Of a DNA stretch of 64,000 bases, positions 23,630 to 32,370 are shown one piece after another. The position numbers and the translations under genes were made by a program. The DNA is from Celeribacter naphthalenivorans (GTDB lineage: Bacteria > Pseudomonadota > Alphaproteobacteria > Rhodobacterales > Rhodobacteraceae), in NCBI RefSeq assembly GCF_020524585.1, contig NZ_JAIVLK010000002.1, forward strand, positions 434,001-498,000. The letters run 5' to 3'. Within the stretch, counting starts at the first letter, position 1; each line of letters begins with the position of its first letter. The notes under the pieces are model-generated. The model was not told the DNA's origin, ran no database searches, and worked only from the letters and a program-made list of their open reading frames with translations.

Positions 23630-25283
23630 CCACCCGGTCACGCAATATGCCGTTTCAGTTGTCGAAGGGAAAGAAATCGCAGGAGAGCTGGTCCGGCTTC
23701 AATGCGAACGGCATTTGCGCGACCTTGAAACCGCTCATGAACGCGGCCTGATTTTCGATTGCGCAGCGGCGAGCGCAATCGCCAACTTTGCCAATGTGTT
23801 GCAACACACGGTCGGGCCGAAGGCGGGACAACCGCTCAAGCTGGAGCCGTGGCAGGTTTTCCGGCACGGTTCGGTGTTTGGCTGGAAATATGAGGCGACC
23901 GGGGTGCGCCGCTTCCGCTCGACCTATCACCAAGTGGGCAAGAAGAACGGCAAGACGACAGACACGTCGGTGCCTTTGCTCTACTCGCAAATTCTCGACG
24001 GGGAAGCGGCCCCACAAGCCTATATCGCGGCGACAACGCGCGATCAGGCGGGCATTCTGTTCAAAGAGGTCAAACGGATCATCAAGCGCAACCGGGTGTT
24101 GCGCGGGTTGATGGTTCCGGGTGTCTCTGTGATCGAAACGCCCGAGGTTGATGGGCTGATTACATGCCTGTCGCGAGATGGGAACAGCGCGGATGGCATC
24201 AACCCGTCATTCGTCGCGCGCGATGAAATGCACCGCTGGACGGATCGCGAGCTCGCAGAAACGATTGTGCAATCCATGATCGCGCGGGCTCAGCCGATCG
24301 ATTGGGTGATCACCACCTCAGGCCATGACCGGCAATCGCTGTGCGGCGAACTGCGGGGCTATGCGGAAAGCGTGCTGACGGGGCAGGTCGAGGATGATCG
24401 TTTCTTTGGCTATGTCGCCGAGCCGCCGAAGAACTGCGATCCGATGGACCCGCGTTACTGGAAAATGGGCAACCCGAACTTGGGCGTTTCCAAGCCGCTG
24501 GAAGCGATGGAGGCAGCGGGCAAACGGGCCCAGATTATTCAGGCCGAAATGCCAAACTTTCGGCGGTTCCATCTCAATATGTGGACCGAGGGGGCACAGA
24601 CGTGGATCGCCAGTGAAGTTTGGAACAAGGGCGATGCGGACAAGGCGTTCGATGACGCGCAACTTTTCGGACGCGAGGCGTGGGTCGGTGTCGATCTGTC
24701 GAACAAGATCGACACGACGGCGATTGTCGTGGCCGTGCCGGTCGATGGGCTGATCTATCTGATCTGCTACACCTTCTTGCCTGCGGGTCAGGATGGGTTT
24801 GTCGCCCGCGCGCAAAAGGAAAAGCGCGAATATGTCGGCTGGCGCGATCAGGGCTGGCTCGAAGTGCATCATGGCGGCTCCATCGACGAAGAGCTGATCG
24901 AAGCACGTCTCGATTGGATCAAAGCCAAGTTCGATGTGCAGGAAGTGGCCTATGACCCTTGGGGCATGAAGTACCTGGCCGACCGGCTCGACAAGAAGGG
25001 GTTTCCTCTGGTCGAGCACCGGCAAGGCTTTGCCTCGATGTCGAACCCGATGAAACGCGTCGAGGAATTGGTCGCTCAAAACCGGCTGCGCCATGGCGGC
25101 AATCCGGTTTTGTCCTGGCAAGTGGGCAATGTTCACCGCGACGAAGATGCGGCGGAGAATATCAAGCCGAACAAGAAACGCTCGACTGGCCGCATCGACG
25201 CGGCGGTCGCGGCCATCATGGCAATCGGTCGGGCCGAGGCCGGGCATCGCAAACGCAAAACGAGGGAGTTTGACTCGATATGA
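23616..25283 (+). CDS. terL: Terminase large subunit
   Basis: A 555-aa packaging motor. I chose the GTG at 23,616, which overlaps terS; the longer frame back to 23,238 is a shadow of terS. Walker A-like GKKNGKT lies at residues 108-114, the Walker B acidic pair in FVARDEMHRWTD, and the nuclease domain begins near residue 350 with VGVDLSNKIDTTA. ATPase and nuclease domains are both complete. It cuts and pumps concatemeric DNA into the prohead. Confidence 0.95.
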   Translation: MNPLDHPVTQYAVSVVEGKEIAGELVRLQCERHLRDLETAHERGLIFDCAAASAIANFANVLQHTVGPKAGQPLKLEPWQVFRHGSVFGWKYEATGVRRFRSTYHQVGKKNGKTTDTSVPLLYSQILDGEAAPQAYIAATTRDQAGILFKEVKRIIKRNRVLRGLMVPGVSVIETPEVDGLITCLSRDGNSADGINPSFVARDEMHRWTDRELAETIVQSMIARAQPIDWVITTSGHDRQSLCGELRGYAESVLTGQVEDDRFFGYVAEPPKNCDPMDPRYWKMGNPNLGVSKPLEAMEAAGKRAQIIQAEMPNFRRFHLNMWTEGAQTWIASEVWNKGDADKAFDDAQLFGREAWVGVDLSNKIDTTAIVVAVPVDGLIYLICYTFLPAGQDGFVARAQKEKREYVGWRDQGWLEVHHGGSIDEELIEARLDWIKAKFDVQEVAYDPWGMKYLADRLDKKGFPLVEHRQGFASMSNPMKRVEELVAQNRLRHGGNPVLSWQVGNVHRDEDAAENIKPNKKRSTGRIDAAVAAIMAIGRAEAGHRKRKTREFDSI

Positions 25284-26572
25284 CTTTTCTGTCCCGCTCC
25301 AAACACCGGGCGCATCATGTGGTGGAGCGGGCCAGCTCGGTTCCGGCTGTGCCGCGTATGCGTGAGCCTGCACAGGCCTCGGTCTCTGTGTCGAATCCTG
25401 CGTCGGCGTCCGTCTTCGAGGGGCTTGGGTTTGGTGGGGTCTCACGGAGCAACGTGACCACCTTGCCGCGTGTCTCGCCGGAACTGGCGCAAAAACACGC
25501 GACGGTCACCGCCGCATGTTCGGTGATCGCGGGCGATCTGGCAAAGCTTCCTTTGCAGGTCTTCGAGCGGGGGGCGGATGGGCGCGAACGTCGGCTGCGG
25601 GATCACCCGGCGGAGTACCTTTTGAACACCGAAAGCTCGGCCGGTGTCCCTGCGAAAGTGGCACGGTTCGGATTGAGCTATTCCTTTTGTCTTCGGGGGC
25701 GCGGCTTTGCCTATGCACCCCGTGACGCCGGAGGAGAGCTCGAGCTGATCGAGTCCATTCGCCCCGATCAGATGATGGTTCTGCGCGATGGCCGGGCGCG
25801 GTTTTATGAATTCGAGGATGGCGCCGGGATACGCCGCCGGGTTGCGGGCCGTGTCATGGTCCATCTGCGCTACATGGCAGAGGATGGCTGGACGTCGCGC
25901 TCTCCGATTGAGGTGGCCGCTGAAAGCCTCGGGATCGCGCTCGCCGGGCAGGAAGCGGCGGCGCGTCAGGCCAGCGGCGAGAGTTTCAAACAGATCGCCA
26001 AAATCTCCGCCTTTGATGCGGATGACGAGACTTGGGAGCGGCAACGCTCTCGCCTCAAGGATCACATGCGGCGGGATCGCGACAGTGGTGTCCTGATTGT
26101 CGGCTCAGAGGATGATTTCAAAACGCTCGGAGCTTCGGCTGCGGACTTGCAGCTTTTGGAAAGTCGCAAGTTTGATCGCGAGCAGATCATCGCGCTCTAT
26201 CGCGTCCCGCCGTCCAAGCTTCAAATGCTTGAACACGGGGTCAAAGCAAATGGCGAGCAACAGGCCATCGACTACAAGGCGGACTGTCTGACCCACTGGG
26301 GCGGGTTTGTGGAAAACGGCCTGACGCTTGGCCTTTTGAGCGAAGGCGAACGGCGGCGTGGCCTGTTCCTGCGTCACAACTATGACGCCTTGCTCGCGGC
26401 CACGACCAAAGAGCGGTTCGAAGCGCTGACCAAGGCGGTCGGGGGACCGTTCATGCTCTGGCAAGAGGCGCGCGAGATCGAAGGCATGAAGGACCTGCCA
26501 GAGGGGCAAAGCCCCTATCCGCCGTCGAACATGACGCGCAAGGATGACAGCGAAAAGGAAAGTGACACATGA
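25280..26572 (+). CDS. HK97-family portal protein
   Basis: A 430-aa portal: TVTAACSVIAGDLAKLPLQVFE, then the clip/stem region with DPRL-like patterns and FDREQIIALYRVPPSKL near residue 300, typical of HK97 portals. It forms the dodecameric ring through which DNA enters. Its ATG overlaps the terL stop and its own stop overlaps the protease start (ATGA). Confidence 0.94.
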   Translation: MTFLSRSKHRAHHVVERASSVPAVPRMREPAQASVSVSNPASASVFEGLGFGGVSRSNVTTLPRVSPELAQKHATVTAACSVIAGDLAKLPLQVFERGADGRERRLRDHPAEYLLNTESSAGVPAKVARFGLSYSFCLRGRGFAYAPRDAGGELELIESIRPDQMMVLRDGRARFYEFEDGAGIRRRVAGRVMVHLRYMAEDGWTSRSPIEVAAESLGIALAGQEAAARQASGESFKQIAKISAFDADDETWERQRSRLKDHMRRDRDSGVLIVGSEDDFKTLGASAADLQLLESRKFDREQIIALYRVPPSKLQMLEHGVKANGEQQAIDYKADCLTHWGGFVENGLTLGLLSEGERRRGLFLRHNYDALLAATTKERFEALTKAVGGPFMLWQEAREIEGMKDLPEGQSPYPPSNMTRKDDSEKESDT

Positions 26573-27477
26573 CGCGGACGATTGAACAGGTGATTGCGCG
26601 CGGCGGGATGATGGCGCTGGATCGCGCCCTGTCTCTGGATCATCTGGCCCAAGCGTGGCCGGAGGTTCTGGCCGAGGCCGGAGAGCGGTCGCCGAAAGTG
26701 ATGGCCACGCCCGAGCGGTTCCATGTTGAACGTGGTGTTGCGGTTGTGCCGGTCCGTGGCGTGCTCACCGCAAGCTCTGTGATCCTTGAGAAGTATTTCG
26801 GTTGGACCACCTATCGGGGGCTGGAAGAAACCTGTGACACGCTTGCGGCCGACGACAGTGTGCAGGACGTGATCCTCGATGTGAACAGCGGCGGCGGGAT
26901 GGTGTTGGGGCTCAAAGGTGCCGCCAACGCGCTGTCTCGTTTGGCGCAGTCGAAGCCGGTGCATGCTCTGGTCGATACGGTCGGCGCGTCTGCGGCCTAT
27001 TGGCTGGCCTCACAGGCGGGCGATATTTCCATGACGGCGGGGGCCGTGGTCGGGTCCATCGGGGTTGGCGTGTCGAGCTATGCCTATGTGCAGCCGGGCG
27101 GGTCCGGGGTCCAGCTCTTTGAGTTCACCTCGACACATGCCCGCGCCAAATGGCCGGACCCATCGACCGAAGAGGGCCGCGCCGAAATCCAGCGTGATCT
27201 CGATGCGACGGAGGCAGAGTTTCACGATGCGGTTTCTTCGGCGCGCGGGATGTCGCGTGATGAGCTGACAGCGATTTTGTCTGTGACGGATGATCCTCGC
27301 GATGGCGGCGCTGTCTTTGGTCCGGCGGACGCCATGGCGCGCAGCTTGGCGGATCGCATGGAAACCCGTGCCGAATTCTTCACTCGGTTGATTGGCGCTG
27401 CGCCCACGCAGCCGAGGTCGAAGTCGCGCGCCAGTCTGGCGCGTGCCCGCGTTGCTTTGGCCACGTCACAGATGTGA
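26569..27477 (+). CDS. Prohead protease, S49 (SppA/ClpP-like) family
   Basis: A 302-aa S49 peptidase. ILDVNSGGGMVLGL near residue 102, the catalytic Ser region VDTVGASAAYWLAS near 137-150 and the following SMTAGAVVGSIGVGVS match phage S49 head-maturation proteases, which remove the capsid delta domain. Most HK97-type phages use an S78 protease, but S49 enzymes are also frequent in alphaproteobacterial prophages. Confidence 0.92.
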   Translation: MTRTIEQVIARGGMMALDRALSLDHLAQAWPEVLAEAGERSPKVMATPERFHVERGVAVVPVRGVLTASSVILEKYFGWTTYRGLEETCDTLAADDSVQDVILDVNSGGGMVLGLKGAANALSRLAQSKPVHALVDTVGASAAYWLASQAGDISMTAGAVVGSIGVGVSSYAYVQPGGSGVQLFEFTSTHARAKWPDPSTEEGRAEIQRDLDATEAEFHDAVSSARGMSRDELTAILSVTDDPRDGGAVFGPADAMARSLADRMETRAEFFTRLIGAAPTQPRSKSRASLARARVALATSQM

Positions 27478-27503
27478 CGGCGCACTGACACACGGTCTTT
27501 TTG

Positions 27504-27527
27504 CCCTGCCATTCGGCGGGGTTTTTT
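27504..27527 (+). terminator. Terminator-like hairpin between protease and capsid genes
   Basis: CCCTGCC-ATTC-GGCGGGG followed by six T. It sits inside the head operon 46 bp before the capsid gene, so partial termination or mRNA end-protection is more likely than a full stop. Confidence 0.55.
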
Positions 27528-27572
27528 GTTGCCGCTGCGGCGGCGTGACTTCACTCACAAAGGGGACTTTCG

Positions 27573-28886
27573 ATGGCGAAAAACATCGACGATCTGCGCC
27601 GTGACCGCAAAGCGGCTGCGGACAAAATGCAAGAACACGCGGACCAGATCGCCGCGCTTGAAGAGGCCGAAGCGCCGGATGAAGAGGCGCTTGCCAAAGC
27701 TCAGGCTGATTTCGATGCCGCCGAAGCCGCGTTTGCAAAGGCGCAAAAGGCGGTCGCGCGGGCCGAGGCAACCGAAGCTGCGCAAGCCGCCGCCGCTGGC
27801 GCCGGGGATGAGGGCGGTGCTGCCGGATCGGTCCCGGCACAGGCCATCAACCCCGAACACAAGGGCGCGGAAGCGGCGCTGATGGTGCATGCCTTGGCCG
27901 CGTCTGGCGGCGACAAGGACAAGGCCGTGACGCGGCTCGAAAAGACGGGCTATGGCGCGGTCGCGGCCACGTTGATCGGTGCGGATGAAAGCTCCGGCGG
28001 GGTGCTGATCCCGCGCGCGCAGGTGTCCAAGGTGATCCCGATGCTGCGTGCCAAAACCGTGCTCGACAAATGCGGGGCGCGTCCGGTCCCGGTTTCCGCA
28101 GGCGAGATGCGCAACGCCAAACAAACGGGCCGCGCCAGCGCCGCCTATGCCGATGAGATCGGTGAGGCCGCCGAGAGCAACCCGACCTATGAGCCGGTCT
28201 CTGAAACGCTCAAGGACCTCAAAGCCTTAGTGCCGGTGTCGAACCGCCTTCTTGAGCGGTCGGACGTGGCCGTCGCCATGATGGTGCTCGACGACATGCT
28301 GTCGGCCATGGCGCTCAAACGCGACATCGCCGGTCTGCGCTATGATGGCACGGGGCTTTTGCCGAAGGGTGTTCGGCATTGGATTCCGGCGGGGAACTGG
28401 TTGGCCACGGTCGATGCCTCCTCGGTGGCTCTGATCGACATTGCTCTGCGTTCCTTGGTGGACAAGGTGGAAGATGCCGATGTGATGATGCTCAAGCCGG
28501 GCTGGGTGATGCGCGCCAGTGCCAAGAACTTCTTGGCGTCGCTCAAGGATAATTACGGCAAGCCCTATTACCCCGAGATCGACGAAAAGGGCATGTTGAA
28601 GGGCTACCCGATTTACACCACCTCGCAGGTCCCGAAAGACCTGGGCGTGGGTGGCGATGAAACCGAGATTACCTTCGGGGACTGGGCCGAGCTGATGATC
28701 GGCGAAGAGGATCGCATCCAGATCGCGCAATCGCGCGAGGCAGCTTACCGCGACAGCAATGGTGAGTTTCAGTCGGCCTTCCAACAGGGCAAGACCTTGC
28801 TCCTTGCGGTCACGGCAAACGACTTCGCGCCGGATCATGAAGAGGCCTTTGCGGGCTTCAATGCTCAGGGCTGGACGCTGGTCTGA
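27573..28886 (+). CDS. Major capsid protein, HK97 fold
   Basis: A 437-aa HK97-type capsid precursor. Residues 1-75 form a charged coiled coil (scaffolding delta domain, cut off by the S49 protease), followed by an Ala-rich linker. The capsid core follows with GGVLIPRAQVSKVIPMLR, AKTVLDKCGARPVPV and a P-domain around YYPEIDEKGMLKGYPIY. An AAAGGGG-like ribosome site precedes the ATG. Confidence 0.95.
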   Translation: MAKNIDDLRRDRKAAADKMQEHADQIAALEEAEAPDEEALAKAQADFDAAEAAFAKAQKAVARAEATEAAQAAAAGAGDEGGAAGSVPAQAINPEHKGAEAALMVHALAASGGDKDKAVTRLEKTGYGAVAATLIGADESSGGVLIPRAQVSKVIPMLRAKTVLDKCGARPVPVSAGEMRNAKQTGRASAAYADEIGEAAESNPTYEPVSETLKDLKALVPVSNRLLERSDVAVAMMVLDDMLSAMALKRDIAGLRYDGTGLLPKGVRHWIPAGNWLATVDASSVALIDIALRSLVDKVEDADVMMLKPGWVMRASAKNFLASLKDNYGKPYYPEIDEKGMLKGYPIYTTSQVPKDLGVGGDETEITFGDWAELMIGEEDRIQIAQSREAAYRDSNGEFQSAFQQGKTLLLAVTANDFAPDHEEAFAGFNAQGWTLV

Positions 28887-28945
28887 GCCTGACCGTCGCG
28901 CGGCGATCTAAGCCGCGCGTCACTCTCACAGAAAAGGATAGGGAT

Positions 28946-29416
28946 ATGGCAAAGATTGCTGTCGAGTTTACGAAAGTGAAGGGCTCTTTCGTCACGGGGG
29001 ATCGCGCGGCGTTCTCCGATGAAAAGGTGAAGGCTCTGGAAAAGGGCGGATTTGTCCGGCGTCTCACGGGCGCCGAAGTGGCGGCGGCGCGCGAAGTCGC
29101 GGGCAAGTCTTCCACGCCTTTGAATGAGATGGCCGATCTCAAGGAGCGCTTGGGTGTTGCGTCGGGCGAAATTGCGGCGGCACGCAACGCGGAAGCTAAG
29201 GCCGTGCAGGCGGCTGAAACCGCGAAACGCGAGCGTGACACGGTACAGGCGCAATTGGACGTCGCTCGCGCCGAGCTGGACGTGTTGAAGGCGCAGGTCT
29301 CCGATGGGGCGCAGGATGCCAAAGCGGGCACTCAAACCGTTGCGGCGACGGTTGCGGAGAAGACCGAGGCGGCGAAAGCGACCGGAACGCCGCCGAAGCA
29401 AGGGGCAACCAAGTAA
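28946..29416 (+). CDS. Head-associated coiled-coil protein, unknown
   Basis: A 156-aa protein: short N-terminal beta region (KGSFVTGDRAAFSDEKVKAL), then a long helix of ERD/AQL heptads (about residues 60-125) and a Lys/Thr-rich tail. The location directly after the capsid suggests a head decoration or scaffold-like role; there is no recognised family. Confidence 0.65.
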   Translation: MAKIAVEFTKVKGSFVTGDRAAFSDEKVKALEKGGFVRRLTGAEVAAAREVAGKSSTPLNEMADLKERLGVASGEIAAARNAEAKAVQAAETAKRERDTVQAQLDVARAELDVLKAQVSDGAQDAKAGTQTVAATVAEKTEAAKATGTPPKQGATK

Positions 29417-29428
29417 AAGGGCGATGTC

Positions 29429-30001
29429 ATGCAGGTGATTGGCGGCGAGGTGCCGAGTGCTGTGTCGGTGGCAGACTTCAAGCGCGCGACACATTTCTCG
29501 GGCGGGGATCAAGACGACGATCTGTCTCTCGCCGCCTATCTCATGGCGGCGCAAGAGGTTGTCGAGACGGCCAGCGGGCGACCGATCGGGGCGCGATCTG
29601 TGCGCTTCGAGGTTCCGATACAGGCGGGGTGTCTGCGCTGGTGGTTCCCAGTTGCGCCGGTCTCCGCCCTTTCGAAGGTGCAAGGTCTGATCGGCGGGGC
29701 GTGGGCCGATCTCGATGTGAGCGCGGCGCGCGTCGAATTTGGACATGATGAGCCGCAATTCGTCATGTCGACGGGTTTTCTTAGCGCAGGACAAACCGCA
29801 ATCGCGGTTGAAGCCACGGTTGGTATTGATGGAGGCGCGCGCGAGAAGGCCCTGAAACAGGCCGTGATCCTGATCGCGAAAAGCTGGTTCGAAGCGGGCA
29901 TTGCGGTGGAAGACTTCTCCGAAGCCAAGATGAGTTTTGGAGCCAAGGCCTTGATCAAACAGGCCCGCTACAAGCGGCCCTGCATTTGGAGGGCGGCGTG
30001 A
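29429..30001 (+). CDS. Head-tail connector (gp6-like)
   Basis: A 190-aa protein with the helical N-terminal pattern of gp6-like connectors (LSLAAYLMAAQEVVETASGRPIGAR) and a beta-rich middle (RFEVPIQAGCLRWWFPVAPVSALSKV). It stacks on the portal. Its stop overlaps the next start (TGATG). Confidence 0.85.
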   Translation: MQVIGGEVPSAVSVADFKRATHFSGGDQDDDLSLAAYLMAAQEVVETASGRPIGARSVRFEVPIQAGCLRWWFPVAPVSALSKVQGLIGGAWADLDVSAARVEFGHDEPQFVMSTGFLSAGQTAIAVEATVGIDGGAREKALKQAVILIAKSWFEAGIAVEDFSEAKMSFGAKALIKQARYKRPCIWRAA

Positions 30002-30330
30002 TGCGGTTTGATCGGAAATTTGCAGTGCATCGTGAGGTCGAAACCGGACGCGATGCGATGAATGAGCCGGTGACGGAGCCTCAAAAGATCGCCGGAGGCT
30101 GGTGCGCCGCTTTGAACGTGTCGCGGGAAAGGTTCGATGCGTTGGGCCTGTCTGGCTCGGTCGAAGCGGTTGAGCTTGTCGTGGGGGACGTTGCGGCGCT
30201 GCGCGATTTGCGCACGACGGACCGGATCGCGCTTGACGGTGTATCCTATCGCTATGTGTCACAGGGCGAACGTCCAGAGGCCCGGCGTCGGTATCTCAAC
30301 CTGATTGCGGTGCGTGAGGTGTCGTCATGA
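30001..30330 (+). CDS. Phage head closure protein
   Basis: A 109-aa protein matching SPP1 gp16-like/HK97 gp7-type head closure proteins in size and content (MNEPVTEPQKIAGGWCAAL, a mid-domain, and RIALDGVSYRY). It seals the DNA-filled head. Start and stop both overlap the neighbours. Confidence 0.85.
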   Translation: MRFDRKFAVHREVETGRDAMNEPVTEPQKIAGGWCAALNVSRERFDALGLSGSVEAVELVVGDVAALRDLRTTDRIALDGVSYRYVSQGERPEARRRYLNLIAVREVSS

Positions 30331-30725
30331 TGGAAGCGTTTCTTGCGCATCTTCTGTCGCCCGAGATCACCGCGCTTGTCGGCGGGCGGGTCAATTGGCG
30401 GGTGCAGCCGCCGGACCAAACCGCGCGGCCCTATGTGAACCTGCAACTGGTGGGCGGGCGGCGCGACTACAGTCTCGACGGCCCGCGCCGTTGGCGTGGA
30501 TCACGGGTTCAGGTCGATGTCTGGGCCGAGGGCGGCGCCTCTGCGAATGATGTCTGGGCGGCGGTCGAGGCGCGGTTGTCCGGGTTCGCAGGGACACTCT
30601 TCGGTGTCGAGTTTTCGATGATCCGTCTCGAAGGCCTGCGCAGCCTGTCTGACCGGCTAGAAGATGGGACGCTGCTCGCTGGCCGTTCCGGGGATTTTTC
30701 GTTTCGTTGGAGGGACGCAACATGA
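30327..30725 (+). CDS. Tail completion protein, DUF3168 family
   Basis: A 132-aa DUF3168 protein: ALVGGRVNWRVQPPDQTARPYVNLQLVGGRR... and QVDVWAEGGASANDVWAAVEARL are typical. These proteins act at the head-tail interface or tail terminator. ATGA overlaps at both ends. Confidence 0.88.
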   Translation: MMEAFLAHLLSPEITALVGGRVNWRVQPPDQTARPYVNLQLVGGRRDYSLDGPRRWRGSRVQVDVWAEGGASANDVWAAVEARLSGFAGTLFGVEFSMIRLEGLRSLSDRLEDGTLLAGRSGDFSFRWRDAT

Positions 30726-31165
30726 AGATGGAATTTCACGGCGGGAAAGACGTGGAAGAGGCTTTGCGCGAGCTGAAGCTTTCCACACGCAAATCCATCG
30801 CCCGAAAACTTCTCAAGCGGGCAGGGCAGATGTTCGCAGATCGCGCGAATGCCCTGGCGCCCAAAGGTCGCGGCTCGCCTAACTTGTCGGGCTCTTATGG
30901 GGTCACAACGCGTTTGAGCAAGCGACAGGCGGCAGCGGCGCGCAAAGAGGGGCGGGACGATGTGTTCATGTATGCGGGCACGAATGATCCGGCGGGGCAA
31001 CAACAAGAATTCGGCAATTCGCGCCACCCTGCGCAGCCTCATGCGCGGCCTGCTTTCGATGAGACGGCGAAACCAATGTTCGATCTGATCCAGAACGAGA
31101 TGGCCGAAGAGGTCGAGAAATCTGTCGCGCGCGCCCGTCGCAAGGCTGCGCGCGCGGCCAAGTAA
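30722..31165 (+). CDS. HK97 gp10-type tail/head completion protein
   Basis: A 147-aa protein with the HK97-gp10 pattern (FHGGKDVEEALRELKLSTRKSI, RANALAPKGRGSPNLSGSYG, and HPAQPHARPAFDE). I chose the ATG at 30,722, which overlaps the previous stop. It is basic at the C-terminus. Confidence 0.88.
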   Translation: MKMEFHGGKDVEEALRELKLSTRKSIARKLLKRAGQMFADRANALAPKGRGSPNLSGSYGVTTRLSKRQAAAARKEGRDDVFMYAGTNDPAGQQQEFGNSRHPAQPHARPAFDETAKPMFDLIQNEMAEEVEKSVARARRKAARAAK

Positions 31166-31190
31166 AGTTTCAACTGAAAAGGGGGCCGAA

Positions 31191-31616
31191 ATGGCTGGTG
31201 ATAAGGAATTTTTCGGGGGCGTCGTGCGACGCTCCCCGGATGGTCTCACGTTCACGGAAATTCGTGGCGTGAAGGGGGTGAAAATCCCGGAGCTGTCGAT
31301 TGACATGAAGGATCGCAAATCCCTCGACTCTCCGGATCGCGTGGTGCGCAAGCGTCCGGGCTGGGCCGATCCCGGCGAGTTCGAGATCACGGTCTATGAC
31401 GACGAGGGCGACATCGACGAGGCGATGGACGATCAGGCCCGCACCCTGTCGGGCGCGTCGACCTTCTACGAGATCGAATTCAAGAGCGGCAAGAAATGGG
31501 CCTTCGAGTCCTTCCCGCTGGTGACGCCGCCCGCGCCGAGCGAGGTCGATGAAGATCTCGAATTCACAATCAAAGGCGCGGTCTCCGGCCTGCCTGAATT
31601 CACGCCTGCGGCGTGA
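31191..31616 (+). CDS. Major tail tube protein
   Basis: A 141-aa acidic beta-rich protein (GVVRRSPDGLTFTEIRGVKGV, FEITVYDDEGDIDEAMDD, KWAFESFPLV) of the siphovirus tail-tube fold. It lies between gp10-like and tail assembly chaperone genes, the usual tail-tube position. The ring stack forms the tail lumen. Confidence 0.88.
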   Translation: MAGDKEFFGGVVRRSPDGLTFTEIRGVKGVKIPELSIDMKDRKSLDSPDRVVRKRPGWADPGEFEITVYDDEGDIDEAMDDQARTLSGASTFYEIEFKSGKKWAFESFPLVTPPAPSEVDEDLEFTIKGAVSGLPEFTPAA

Positions 31617-31639
31617 GCTGACACAAGAGGTTCAATTCC

Positions 31640-32068
31640 ATGACTGACACAAAGAAAATCGCCCGGCTCAAGGTCGGAGGCGAAACCCTGGCGCTTGCCT
31701 TCACGACGAATGCGCAGGCCGAATATGAGGATGAGATGAGCTGTGATTTCAGCTCTGTCACCGAGTTTTTCGGCAACGCGTCGAATAAGGATGCGGCTGG
31801 GAACGCCAAACCCGTGAAGCTGTCGATCCGCACCATGCGGGCCATGCTCTGGGCGGCGCTCAAAGGGGGCGATGAGGCGGGCAAGGGCGTGTCGATGAAG
31901 CGCGCAGGCGAGATCATCGACGAGGCCGGGCACGAAGGCGTCATGGTGGCGCTCTCCGAGGCGCTGGCGCTGGCCTTTGGCGTCGAGATCGAGGACACGG
32001 CGGAAAAGGCCAAGGCGGCTCCGAAAAACGTGGAGAAAGTGCAAGAGACGCTCGCCAGCGCCTCCTGA
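31640..32068 (+). CDS. Tail assembly chaperone, short product
   Basis: A 142-aa protein, first reading frame of a G/GT-type chaperone. It resembles TAC proteins (TDTKKIARLKVGGETLALAFTTNAQAEYED). Translation ends at a TGA at 32,066-32,068. The -1 frame remains open through this stop and runs into the next gene, so most ribosomes would make this short form and a few would make a longer fusion. A-runs at 32,003-32,007 and 32,024-32,028 are candidate slip sites. Confidence 0.85.
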   Translation: MTDTKKIARLKVGGETLALAFTTNAQAEYEDEMSCDFSSVTEFFGNASNKDAAGNAKPVKLSIRTMRAMLWAALKGGDEAGKGVSMKRAGEIIDEAGHEGVMVALSEALALAFGVEIEDTAEKAKAAPKNVEKVQETLASAS

Positions 32069-32100
32069 CACTCTGGGTCGAGGCAGGGCAGCCGTGGGCG

Positions 32101-32370
32101 TTGTTCTGGCTCCTGACCCCCGCCGAGATCGCTTTGGTGCTCTCCGCCTATGTGAAGGGGGTAGAGCGTAAGGCCAGAATGCGGCGCGCGGACATTCACG
32201 CGCTTGCCTCTCTGGTCGGGGTCGCCGTTAACAATCCGAAACAACTCCCGCGCGGGCGTGACTTCATCGAGGGTCGCGCCCGTTCGCGTTTCTCCAGCGA
32301 GGCGCAAATCGACGCCTATTTCAGGACGCTGCAAAGCGTGAAGAAAGCACAAGGGGCAGGGCATGTTTAA
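32101..32370 (+). CDS. Tail assembly chaperone extension in the -1 frame
   Basis: An 89-codon frame listed from the TTG at 32,101, with no ATG or ribosome site ahead of it. The same frame is open back past 31,990, overlapping the end of the short chaperone, which supports a -1 frameshift as its route of expression. The product part (FWLLTPAEIALVLSAY, RRADIHALASLVGVAVNNP, FSSEAQIDAYFRTLQ) corresponds to the T part of a GT fusion. Its TAA overlaps the start of the tape measure gene. Confidence 0.75.
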   Translation: MFWLLTPAEIALVLSAYVKGVERKARMRRADIHALASLVGVAVNNPKQLPRGRDFIEGRARSRFSSEAQIDAYFRTLQSVKKAQGAGHV

